From the NCBI GenBank assembly GCA_004352715.1, contig SCFE01000045.1, forward strand, positions 1,237,126 through 1,301,125: a DNA stretch of 64,000 nucleotides, in the 5' to 3' direction. Shown here in pieces: positions 20,618 through 31,800 of this stretch. Numbering within the stretch: the stretch's first letter is position 1; the number at the start of each line of letters is the position of its first letter. Origin of the DNA: Hofstenia miamia. Its lineage: Eukaryota > Xenacoelomorpha > Acoela. The notes beneath the pieces were generated by a model. The model was not told the DNA's origin and did no database searches. It worked only from the letters and a program-made list of their open reading frames with translations. Position numbers and translations under genes: made by a program.

Positions 20618-21133
20618 TGTAGTAAAAGTGGAATTTGATACAATTCTTGAATTTCAAAACTGTTGAAAAATTTCTAGTTACGAAAAGTTAGAAATTTATT
20701 TCTAAGAAGTTAAATTTGTTTTTCCGCTAAATTTAATTCACAAGTAAATTTTATAGAAAAGAGCTTTGAAACACCGACCTTTACCGTGGATCTTAAGTTA
20801 TTTACCGCAATTCAAGTACCCATTATTGAAACGAGATCCATTAACGAACACTGAAAAAGGCTTAATGGGTTGTTATAAAGAATCAAAAGATCGGCGAGAG
20901 TATAACTACTTCAAATAAACATAAACTAATGTGGATGTATCTGACATTTAACTGGAAAATTTGAGAAAAAGGTTAAGCTAATTTTAGATTTGAAATGGCC
21001 AGCCAAACAAAACTCTCTTACGTCACGTTGGGTATAAATATCTGACAATATTCAGAAAAAAAGGACAACACAATCTAACCCCACCCTTCGTCGAGAAGCT
21101 AAAGATTAGCACAATTTCCAAAGATTGCTAAAT
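20618..21133 (+). repeat. 3' LTR of Ty3 element, first ~516 bp
   Basis: Nearly identical to the start of the solo LTR (21606-22120), with a 6-base insertion near 20920. It includes the CRE-like site and TATA box (21018-21040) and is cut off at the single n at 21134. The remaining ~1.3 kb is missing from the assembly. Confidence 0.92.
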
Positions 21134-21216
21134 NATTTTAAAGCGCCATCTATCGACAATGAAAATATTACTACAAAAATATTTCGTCTAATGTTCTGAC
21201 ATTGTATCGATATGAG

Positions 21217-21417
21217 CAGAGGCGAACGCTGGGCTTTTTGACGGTCCTGATCATTCGATAATATTTCAAAAATAAATTCTAAAAATGCATTTCCCGTCTT
21301 AGTTTTTAAAATTTTATAAATGTTTTCGCCAAACATTTCTTGATTTACCTAATCAAAATCAGGTTTGAAGCCTGACCTGGGGACATTCCAGCATGACTCC
21401 GTTTGTGTACGCCACTG
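21217..21417. mobile_element. Small hAT-type MITE (201 bp)
   Basis: Left end CAGAGGCGAACGC, right end (reverse complement) CAGTGGCGTACAC. The flanking 8-mers GATATGAG and GATAGGAA match at 6 of 8 positions, consistent with an old 8-bp hAT target duplication. The interior is non-coding. Moderate confidence, because the terminal repeats are short and imperfect. Confidence 0.5.
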
Positions 21418-21605
21418 GATAGGAATCAATGACATTTTTTTTTAAACAGAGATAAAAGAAAATAAATGTACTGTAAAAAATCTATTAAAATCAATAACTA
21501 AATCCGAAATGGATAACATATCTAAAAAACGTATAACACAAGAAATATATACAAATAAAAGCAGTAGTAAAAATGGCAACAATTCAGCTGCTTGTATCAC
21601 TATAC

Positions 21606-23413
21606 TGTAGTAAAAGTGGAATTTGATACAATTCTTGAATTTCAAAACTGTTGAAAAATTTCTAGTTACGAAAAGTTAGAAATTTATTTCTAAGAAGTTA
21701 AATTTGTTTTTCCGCTAAATTTAATTCACAAGTAAATTTTATAGAAAAGAGCTTTGAAACACCGACCTTTACCGTGGATCTTAAGTTATTTACCGCAATT
21801 CAAGTACCCATTATTGAAACGAGATCCATTAACGAACACTGAAAAAGGCTTAATGGGTTGTTATAAAGAATCAAAAGATCGGCGAGAGTATAACTACTTC
21901 AAATAAACTAATGTGGATGTATCTGACATTTAACTGGAAAATTTGAGAAAAAGGTTAAGCTAATTTTAGATTTGAAACGGCCAGCCAAACAAAACTCTCT
22001 TACGTCACGTTGGGTATAAATATCTGACAATATTCAGAAAAAAAGGACAACACAATCTAACCCCACCCCTCGTCGAGAAGCTAAAGATTAGCACAATTTC
22101 CAAAGATTGCTAAATCGTATCCTGAACAAACGTTAGAAATCTTTCTACGTTCGTGGTTTAATAGAAAGGTAAAGATTTTGAGCCTGATATCATAATCATT
22201 AACATTGGAGGTGTCATTTGTCAATAAACATATAGTGTATCTTAAGTTATTAAGTTAGGTAGTATTTGAAATTTGGATAAACGATTCCCCTTTTGTAAAA
22301 TAAAGTAGTTACGGTTGTCTTATATTGTGATCTCTATTCACTTATATTAGAGTAAACATTTCTAACTAAATATAGTAAATTAAGACGGCTTACCTAGAGG
22401 AACTAAGTAGTCTGTTTTATGCTTTAAGTAATTCCGTGTATGTTCAATAGCAACTGAAATAGTGTGGTTAGGGCATCCATAGTAATAAAAATAAGAAAGT
22501 GACTACTTTCATCCAACACTAACGACATTGCAGAATTCATGTTGCTAGGTTTAAACGGGTTAGGTTCCAAATACAAGTAGAGGCATTGAAAGTCGCACAC
22601 TTTGTAGGGAATTTGACATTAAGTGAAGAAAGATTAAATTACTCATTTCCACTGACAAGTTTAGGTTACTATAGAAACCTGAAAATATCGTAAAGCTAAT
22701 AGTAACTTCGAGCGGTGAATTCTCTTGAAACCCGAGAGAAGATTGTAACGTATTTCGTGTTGTGCTTTTATAGAGTAAATCGACGTGCACTTAGGGTAGA
22801 GAAAGAAATCGGTTAATAATAGGCAAATACTGCGATAATTTGAGTTCCCTTATAGCTGTTATTTGTAACAACAAAAGCTGTGCGTAAAGGTGAATTTTAA
22901 AAGGGTTGAATTAATTCTCACTGCTTTAATTGTTTCTCAATTCCTTCCAAAAAGAATTCGGCTGACATTCCCTCATGCAATATAAATTATTACAGAACAG
23001 AAGTCAATTTTTATTTGATTTATTTTAGGTTCGATATTTATTCTGAAAAAACGATTGTTAAAGTCAAACTTAAAATTTTTGTATAGGATCGACCTTACAG
23101 TCTCAGGGAATAAGAGACAGTTCTAGTTACATTCTCGTACTCTAGGGTGCGTTTCAAAAAAAAAAAAATTATATTCTTTGTTTAGAGTTTGAGAGACTCG
23201 GAAAAGAAATTTCTTGTAGTCGAAACATTAACATCGACAGGCGTTTTTTTTGTTTTGAGTTTAATTATCGGACTTTTTGATATATTTTCAACAGTCTGAG
23301 TTCAACCAATTTTCGGTACATTGAACATCCGTGATTGATTTTTGAGACTTAATTTCTTTTCTCAGCCACTCTCTAGATTATTAAACCCCTGAGTTAAATC
23401 CATTTTCACGACA
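21606..23413 (+). repeat. Solo LTR of the Ty3 family (1,808 bp)
   Basis: Starts TGTAGTAAAAG, ends TTCACGACA, and is flanked on both sides by ATAC (21602-21605 and 23414-23417), a 4-bp target duplication. It is the intact reference LTR in this window: CRE-like site and TATA box at 22000-22022, AATAAA at 22299-22304. From these marks U3 would be roughly 440 bp, R about 275 bp and U5 about 1.1 kb. It formed by recombination between two LTRs of a full element, the usual origin of solo LTRs. Confidence 0.95.
22000..22022 (+). promoter_or_regulatory. CRE-like site and TATA box in the solo LTR
   Basis: TTACGTCACG then GGGTATAAATA, identical in arrangement to the other LTR copies. It could still drive transcription to the right into the featureless region 23.4-25.6 kb. 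Confidence 0.55.
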
Positions 23414-23417
23414 ATAC

Positions 23418-23868
23418 TAATCATCTAACGTAATAATACCCTTTGGTTTATAAATTTTTAAAAAATTAAAAAGTTGTTCATCTTTTCAAAAATTTAATAA
23501 ATTACGGCACACGATAATTAGAATGAATTTTACATGATTATCCAAATATAAAGTATAATTCATCCGTTGAATCATCCTCTATCAATGGGATGTTGACTAC
23601 TTGGGGCTGCAATTATATTTATCGACGACTACAGCACTGATACATCTTTGATGGGCTGTTGAGGGGATTGAAAGACATTGATAGTCTGTGAACAACATAG
23701 ATAATATGCCCACATGGGTAAATTTTATGCGCTTTTTTAAACAGCACTTGTTTACTGTTTGCTGTAACAGCTTGTAGCCTTTAAAAGCACTGTTAAGTGC
23801 TGTTGGGAGCCTTGAGCATCATGCAATAAATATTGAATGGTATGCAAATGTATGTAATGCGCTATAAA
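23418..23868. other. Intergenic sequence
   Basis: No gene or repeat recognised. Confidence 0.5.
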
Positions 23869-24040
23869 GTTACGTTTCATTGGTTGCATGCAAATGGTAA
23901 TAACACCCTGCTTTGAATCCGATAAATGGTCTTCGCCTTAAATTAATAGAGAAAAGGAATGTTTGCAACCTCTTAACTAGGGAAACAGGCAAATCTTTAA
24001 AAATAAAGGGTGAACTTTACAAATATTTCAACCCTGTTGT
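23869..24040 (+). repeat. Repeat C, copy 1 (second copy at 45809, minus)
   Basis: Clear similarity to the reverse complement of 45809-45990. Shared words include GCATGCAAATGGTAAT (GCTACATGCAAATGGTAAT in the other copy), TTGCAACCTCTTAA and GGGTGAACTTTA. Diverged with small indels; no ORF is conserved between the copies. Probably a non-autonomous mobile element; the ends are not defined. Confidence 0.6.
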
Positions 24041-25630
24041 GTGCCCATCACCACAAATTATGTTTTTAATATATACATGTATGCAATTATAAATGAATTT
24101 GTGAGAAAATATGGGGTAAATTATCAGTTTCATACCTCTCCATCAATTTTTTCTCGATCCACCCCTGACATGTAGCACATATAATCTCCCCTTTCGAGAT
24201 TTGTTTACAGAATGAGGTATCCTTAAAAATCAGGTGGTCTTCTTTTTTTTAAAGTATTTTGGGTTCATTAGTTGCATCACGGTTGATAACGGGCTGGTGA
24301 AATATTCTGACCATCCTTTACATTGGCATTCTCGTTAGGCGCGTGTTTGGGAAACTTTTGTATAAATGGCCAAGATTGTAACCATTTCTTAGTCCTATCA
24401 AATACCTTCTTTTTCTCCTAATAAATCTGTTTCCAGTCTTAACAATGCTTTGTCTAGGACCATCGGATTTACTCACCACCCATCCTGTTGCATCATGGGT
24501 GCGTGGTTATTCGCTATTCGCACCTCTGTTTCTCTTGATAGTTCACCAAGTTCTTTTTCTATAATTTATATTTTCTCTCTTATTCGTAGTTTTGCTGTTC
24601 AATAAGAAGTGGTTTTAGCAAACCAACTTGGGCTTTAGTTGTTTCGTGTTAGTAGGTATACATGAACACAATGTCCTGTTGTATAATAACTATGCGGGGG
24701 GAGTATTCACTGAATTTTAGCGCTGTACTATTAAGATCTTTATATTGCCATTTTAAAATCATCGGATTTTTTGAACAACGATTTGAAGACTTTCACTGCT
24801 CTTTCAAATATACCGTTAGACTGTGTATATCTAGGGCTGTTGTTGGTGATCTTGATGCCATCCTCTTCAAACTGGATATTTGTCTTTAAATATTTCATTG
24901 ATAGAAGTTCTCAACTCTAATTTACCTGGGCTTTTCGCAGCAGATATTCCTGAGGTTGATTTGCCCCAATCAAAACTAAATTTGGTGTGGAGATACTTTG
25001 ACATATAAGAAATATTTTGGTGGTAACAATTTTGGCGATACGATGATTAATATGCAAATTATGCACATATTGACTAGGTTATGTATCAAATTTTCTTAAT
25101 TTCTCATTATTGACACAAAATGTTAGAAATAATACTAAATAAGAAATCAAGAGAATGGTCTATAATACAAATAAATCATAGAAATCTTTTAGTTATAATT
25201 TTACATTGAAAATTATGCAATGGTTTCAATTTACAGTTAAAGAAAAGTCATAGAAGGATAGTCTCTGAGTTATGTCTAAAAATAGAGAGAAGGGTCAAAT
25301 TGCAACCCGGGGAAAATAAGATTAATGTTCTTTATTGCTGCTCGAACACTTTTTCTGTATAAACGCGAGCATTTTATAAATCATGAATGGCAGTCCTAGC
25401 AGATTAGAAATGTTTTATTTGAAATTTCTGCAATATTCACTCCAATTTTGCTAAAAGTTAGCATTGGTTGTTCATGCCATATCAGTGATTCTCTTTGGTT
25501 GTTTGGTTGATACATTATACATTGGTTAAAATTTGATATGGAAATTTCTGTTTTCAGACATCTTTGGCCAAAATATGAACTCTTTGCAAATTTCGTTTTC
25601 GTGTTTCCCATGTGGGCCTTGTTAACCAAT
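24041..25630. other. Intergenic sequence
   Basis: No gene recognised; the short ORFs are not supported. The motif CAGGGGTGGATCGAG (reverse complement, near 24160) resembles a hAT-type terminus without a visible partner. Confidence 0.5.
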
Positions 25631-26333
25631 TTAACACTAGAACGCCCAAACCAGTCAACATTGACGGCTTACAACTTTGATATAGGTGCCATTTAACTAG
25701 TCTTGCAAGTTGTTTACACAGCATTGTTAATAACTGAATGACCCTACAGAGTAGGGTGAAGGAATTTCTGCTCTGGCTTTTGCTTGACTTGAATCTCAAG
25801 ATAGCAATTCAAATTATTCCTATTTTCAGGAGGAAAACTATCCCTTTTCAATTCAAAGTGCGCCTAATGAATGTGAGAATGTGGCCAGAACGTAGTCATA
25901 GATTTACTATGGCATTCAACAGTTTTCAGGAAGGTATTCATTATCCAACTTTACTAACCCCTGATTTTATCATTCATGTTCTCAAGTGCAAAATACATGA
26001 AACATCCCGGTAAAGAATGGATCCGCGAAACACTTCAAATGATCAGTAGGCGGAATCAATGTGTAATTAAAAAATGGCGAAATAAAACATGGGGCAACTG
26101 TTAAAAAAACAAGCAATCACGATTTGGATCATGCGTTGTACTGGAAGAAAATCTTGTTTATTGTGACTGTGATCAAAATGTTCAAAAACGTGCGTTTTTG
26201 TCGTTTAGCAGATAAAAAAATGAAACATTTTTGAAAAAGCATTATTTTTTCCAAGATTTGAATATTTGAAGATATTCATTTGTGCCCGTCATGGCCGTTA
26301 ATGACTGAACAGCAGTTGGGGTTCTAGTGTTAA
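25631..26333. mobile_element. piggyBac-type non-autonomous element (703 bp)
   Basis: TTAA at both ends (25631-25634, 26330-26333), with termini CACTAGAACGCCCAAACC and, reverse complemented, CACTAGAACCCCAACTGC. CACTAGAA is also the terminus of the larger piggyBac at 41715. TTAA target sites are diagnostic of piggyBac. Internal ORFs (for example 25738-26013) do not resemble the transposase, so the element would have depended on another copy. Confidence 0.75.
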
Positions 26334-26340
26334 GGGCAGT

Positions 26341-26507
26341 ATTTCTACAAAATATGAAAATTTTAAAATTACATCATCTAGGAGTCATATTTTCTAAAAT
26401 GATAAAAATGGGACTTTTCGATTATCGTTATCCAAGGCATGTTGAGGCTGAACCTTTTATGTAAGGTCATTTGTGCCATAATAATGTGTTGAACTTACCA
26501 TTACAGT
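26341..26507. repeat. Shuffled partial copy of repeat A
   Basis: 26350-26415 matches 4572-4633 and 26416-26507 matches 4250-4341, in reversed order relative to copy 1. It ends at the single n at 26508. Either a rearranged repeat unit or an assembly fragment. Confidence 0.75.
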
Positions 26508-26508
26508 N

Positions 26509-27278
26509 AATGACTTAGTGCTATCAAGGTTAAGATCATCGATTAATTTAAATGTTTTGTTCAAACATTTCTTATTAGAGCCATACTAAAGGTATATTTG
26601 AAAATTTAACTACAGTTGTAAATGGGACGGTTCTCTTTTAAACTGAGCCGGGTGAATACTTTTCGATTATCGTTATCCAAGGCATGTTGAGGCTGAACCT
26701 TTTATGTAAGGTCATTTGTGCCATAATAATGTGTTGAACTTACCATTACAGTTTGTTATTTAACTTGAAAGTCATCAATATTATCATTTCCACTAGATTT
26801 TTTAGTTCCAGTGAGCTAACAAGAGTTGATGATCCCATCGGATCAGTACAATCTTCAGATTTTACTTGGCTAATTTTGCTCGAGGCCAATTTATTGCGAT
26901 AGGATTCACAACTTTGAATTCACACTGGAAACTTCATTGACCGGTACTGAGTACACGAAAGACCTACTACAATTAAAAAATATGGAAATTTTAAAATTAC
27001 ATCATCTAGGAGTCATATTTGCTAAAATAATAAAAATGGGACGCCACCCGACGTCTTTGGGTATACCAAAGTGCCGCCTAACCGACAGTACATGCTAGTG
27101 AGAAATTGAATGGGGAACTACCTCACAGTACAATGCTACACCAGCACAAAGTGCAATCTATGATAAGTCAGCGTGATCGATACATAATATCCTCGGGGAC
27201 CTAGGCACTGACTTAATTCTGACACAGTACACCCACTGGTACGTATATAGTTACTCCATTTAAATACATTTCTTTGAA
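26509..27278. repeat. Repeat A, copy 2 (~770 bp)
   Basis: Nearly identical to 4101-4871 in the same orientation. The high identity ends at TTTCTTTGAA in both copies, and the sequence beyond is only weakly similar. Confidence 0.8.
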
Positions 27279-28600
27279 TGATCATTTTGAGACTAATATT
27301 ATATTTGTTAAAATTTATTTAATTTTCTTCTAACAATATTCTTAATTAAAAATTTTGTTACTTTTTATTTTGAATATGTACTAAAATAGCTTAGCTTTAA
27401 AAAACTATAATTTATATAAATAATGCTACTATAAGTGCAAATATGCACGGTAATTTATTCAATACATATTATCAAGCGACTCTTAGCGGAAAATACATGT
27501 TTTCTGTGAGTAATGTAAATCTTGAAAACGTATGTTTAATCTGTATTGATTAAAATACACAACAATTGCAACATATTTAGTGAGTTAAGGAAACTGTTAC
27601 GTCGAAAGTTAAGATTTCTCTATAAATTCCACACCTGGAATATTTTCATTTTTCAACTCATTGTGATTTCAGTGATGAATTTATATGAATATTGTTAATA
27701 ATAAATTTTTGTCCCATATTTAAAAAATATATAGTCGAAATATGCTTCTGATGTTAAAAGTTTGAAATTTACAAAAATTCTACTATTCAATAAATATTTA
27801 GAAACGAAGAGTTAAATAAAAATTTTACTTTATTGCTATTCAGATTGCCCGAAATATTTCCTATGCAAATGTTTTTGTCGGGCAAAATCGTACGAAAGTA
27901 GTTTCTTAATACATGGCAAAAAATATTTTAATGAAAGCATTTATTCAATTATTCAATTTCAAAGATTAGATAAAACATTTAATATAACGGTATGCGTATA
28001 CTGGGAGACTGATTCATTTTCAGATTAATACTGAGTTGTATTCTAAAAATGCAATAAAAGTATAAGAAAAAACACAAATCTCTGGTAAAAATGACAGGTC
28101 CAATTACTTAAGAAATGCAATATCCATGCAAGAGTGAAACGCAAATTTTTTGTAAAAAAAACGACAAGCATATTATGTATTTTAGAAGAATGCATCATAC
28201 TAATGCATAATTTCAAGATATTGTTTTAGACACATTCTTTATACATTTAATGATATTTATAATTGTAATAGCGAGTAAAATTTGAAATTTCGGACCATTT
28301 TTACTGATTCCTCTGCCCAAATCCGAGCCATATCCACTTATGTTTCCATCCGAAGGGATGGGGAGAGGGGATTCCTGAAAAAATATTTGTCTCATGAAAC
28401 AAATGGGAATCTCGATGGGGTGAGCAAAGAGTTTTCTAGCATTAGGATTTCTTGTAAATTTGACTAATTCATTCCATTTTTTAGTTTTATATACATTCCA
28501 GGGCAAGCATTGCATTACATCAAGTAGATCAAGTATGTGAACAATTTTTCCATATGTTGATTAAAAAATATCCTGAAGAATACAAGAATTTCAATTAGTT
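27279..28600. other. Intergenic AT-rich sequence
   Basis: Weak similarity to 5035-5130 near 27445-27560, otherwise no feature recognised. Confidence 0.5.
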
Positions 28601-28845
28601 TCATAACGGCCTCAACATCAATAAATTATTGTAGTTGTAACAAACGAACAAAAGTTTCTCAGTAGTCTGTGGACTTAGTTTCACTCTAAGTGTGTTAGGA
28701 TTATTCCTATTTTACGAAAAAATCTTTCAACTGCTGGTGATGTATTAGGTAAAGTCAGAATTTGAAGAATTTCTGCTTGATTTTTTATATCTAATTCGGC
28801 GACATCTGGAGCAAGGAAGTGATACTTTTTATGAAATTTCCTAAA
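28601..28845 (-). pseudogene. hAT transposase C-terminal (dimerisation) relic
   Basis: Read on the minus strand: a helical lead-in (AELDIKNQAEILQIL), then LPNTSPAVERFFRKIGIIL, then after one frameshift LRVKLSPQTTEKLLF. This is the pattern of the hAT C-terminal dimerisation region (small residues, then xVERxFS, then RxRLSxxxxxxLL). No longer open: the frame breaks once between the two parts and ends at 28601. Terminal repeats not found. Confidence 0.65.
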
Positions 28846-31800
28846 GCCCAACTACAAGAACCTTACATGTCAATTACGCTTAGAACATAAAAGTATTTGC
28901 AAGTATTTTAGGTAGCGTCAAGTATCTATTTTCAAGTAACAGCTATCCCTATACGAAAGTCCAATACTTGAGTATCAAACTTTTGGTCAATCAGTTAAAC
29001 ATATCTGCTAATTATAAATGCTGTTTGATAAAACGTGAAATTCAATTGAAGATAAGTAAAAAATGTTGAAGATTGTATAATCTGGCATAGTAATTTTTCT
29101 CATTTCATAAATGTTTTCTGTCTTACGTCTTTATTCCCTTCGAAAAATGTAAGCATATGTCATTACAATAAATTCATTGAGAAATAACTCGATCATGACA
29201 CTTCTTCTCAATCCGGTGCTGGACAAATTACAGCAAAAGTCTCTCAAAATCCAATGCATTGCTTAAATATTCAATCTGTTTGTCATTTTTTATACATCTA
29301 CGTAAGGTTATCGAAGTTCAATTATTAGAAGAGACGCAACAGAGGCTGAACAATCATTCTTTGCTTTGGCAAAAGATCCGAAGAAGAGAAAATAGTGCAT
29401 ATGTGCAAATTAATTTTTAATGGAAGAATCACAACGAAAATCGAAAACTCTAACTGAAAAAAGCACAATGCATCGATAGTAATGAATAATAATATTGCTT
29501 ACTATTTTTTAGAACTTAGGTTAAGGTCAGAAGTAACTTAGCAAGAACTACCCTATATAGTTATGGTACCCATGCGATTGGAAAGTTATTTACATTACAT
29601 GCTGTAAATCTAAAAATGATATAATGATACACGTTTATTGGCTTTCACAGTAAAAAGGCCTATCAGAACAGATTAAGATAACAACCATGAAACAAACAAA
29701 TGGAAATATGGGAGAGGATAGGGTGGGACAAAATATTATTCATGGAATGACATTGTATGGGTGAGAGAAATCTCGGTAAATAATGAAAACAAAATTAAAT
29801 TAAAATATTTTCTTGCAAAAGTTTACAACTTTTCCTGAAAGGTTTCTTTAATTTTTAAAGTTCCACCTGTACACCGGACATATCCGCAAAAATTTACCGT
29901 ATAAAGCCGTACTTGTGGAAGAAGCTGGATAAAAACGGATCCCCAGTAAAAAAGGTTTGGGACATAATTTTGTTAATAATATGTGCCATTATAATAATAT
30001 ATCTAGCACACTGTAAATGTAACCTAAACAAAGTAAAAAAAATATACTAATACAATATTCTGTTAAGACCTTATTTAAAAAATATTTGTGTACGCATATT
30101 AACTTTTAGAAAAGAAATTCATGCAAAAGTGGTTCCATAGCCTTTCCTTAAATATATTTATTAGATTCTTTTAGACTTGGTTTGTTGGCTTCTTTTTACC
30201 AATGTCTAATCTTGCATAAGAACAAATATATCTACATTATAACTATTTAATCTGACTTAAAAGACAACAGAAAAAATGAATCTTCTTCAACTAAAACTTC
30301 AATTGAGATTCATTCTTCAAGACGTTTATGATTATATTTAAAGAAAACTTTATATAATTGTAGAATATTTCAATCGAAATATATTATTGTTTAAGTTACC
30401 GAACTAGCATTGCTTAATGTATTTTAAAATTTAAACATGGAATTATATGATGGGGAATAAATAATGTTTTTACACGTTTCCCTTCATTACAAAAGAGCCG
30501 GTTACTTGGAATGACTTTATACTTCATTTAGAGTAATTTCTAGCTCTCAGAAGATGCCTAAGTTTTTTCTTTATCTTGAAGAGGGAGAAGTAAATAAGCG
30601 GATTGATGATGCTGATTGCAATGAATACAGATTCCGATACACGAATGATATATCTTTCAAAATCGTTAAGATTGTAATAGTATTCCTCACTAAATAGCAA
30701 AAATTAGTTATTGTATTAAACTATTCTATATCATTTAGTTATTATGGTTCTAAGAGATATGTTGTCTACTAACTTCAAAATATTAAAAAATGTGTGCCCT
30801 ACAGGAGCTAAGAGGCTGAACTGAAGTCCTTCCTGTACAAATGTGAAATTTCTTAAATTTTATGCAAGAATAATTGCCACCCTTGATACTTTGGGGAGGG
30901 ATTGGAGTGGTTAAAATGTAATCAAACAGAAATTTTAATACATCTCTTTTTTAAAATTTATCAGAGTAGCGTTTAGGCAATGTTTTGCATGAATTGCTTG
31001 GAAATACAATGTGGAAGTTTCTCTTATCAAGTGGTATTTCTAACAAAGCATTGTAGAAGGGAAAAAAATTGTTTGTTTTACTCGTTTTCAGTATTTTCAA
31101 CGTGATTGCAATGGGTAAGTGATTCATAAAGCGTTTTACTTTAACCAATACCAAAATTGACACTGGATATTTTTCATTTAAAAGAAGATTTCAACCAATT
31201 ATGATTACAGGGAATACATCTAGAATATTCTCCTATAAGGAGATAAACCACAGCGGAAGTTTCTAGAAGAGAACAAACTAATATCAAAAAATATATTGGA
31301 ATTAGGATATAGCTACAACTTAGTGAAGTACTGTTTAACCAATTTTGCCCGACAAATGAATATAAGAAATCTAGAGAAAATGCCATTATTGCATGTATTA
31401 GTTACAAATTACTGATATCACTAACCTGCAACAAAAAATAGAAAGATACACAATAAAAAAAATACAATGGCCAATTTGGCAATTTTTACTAGATATATAT
31501 CTTAAAATACTTATTTGTCTAAATGGCAAAAGAGAAAGTGACTTATATTTAATTCTGTCGACGCAATTTTAAATAATTACAAACGATGAGAAATATCTGC
31601 AAATATTATATGGCGGACAGTAAAATAACTAAATATACATTATTTTTCCTAGACTCAGATGCAAATGACAAATAGGAACAGAACGAATTCACAAAAAGAT
31701 TAAAACATAATAAATTCGCCTGATATCATCATCTATTTTGAGGTTTTGCATTCACTGATCAAAACTTTGCAATTTTTTCTTTAAAAACCAATCCAATTTT

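Larger units (their letters stand above)
10317..21133 (+). mobile_element. Ty3/Gypsy LTR retrotransposon with envelope-like gene
   Basis: The order is 5' LTR, primer-binding site, gag, pol (protease, RT, RNase H), pol C-terminal tail, two ORFs of unknown role, envelope-like ORF, polypurine tract, start of the 3' LTR. PR-RT-RNase H followed by a pol tail and a third membrane-protein gene is the Ty3/Gypsy errantivirus-like plan. The 3' LTR is cut at the single n at 21134. The integrase is absent, apparently lost at the n at 15405. Further joins lie at 10742, 15870, 16215 and 19936, with N-runs at 17915 and 18403. The copy as assembled is a composite: a premature TGA interrupts pol, and the 5' LTR differs from the 3' LTR at several sites in the first few hundred bases. 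Confidence 0.93.
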
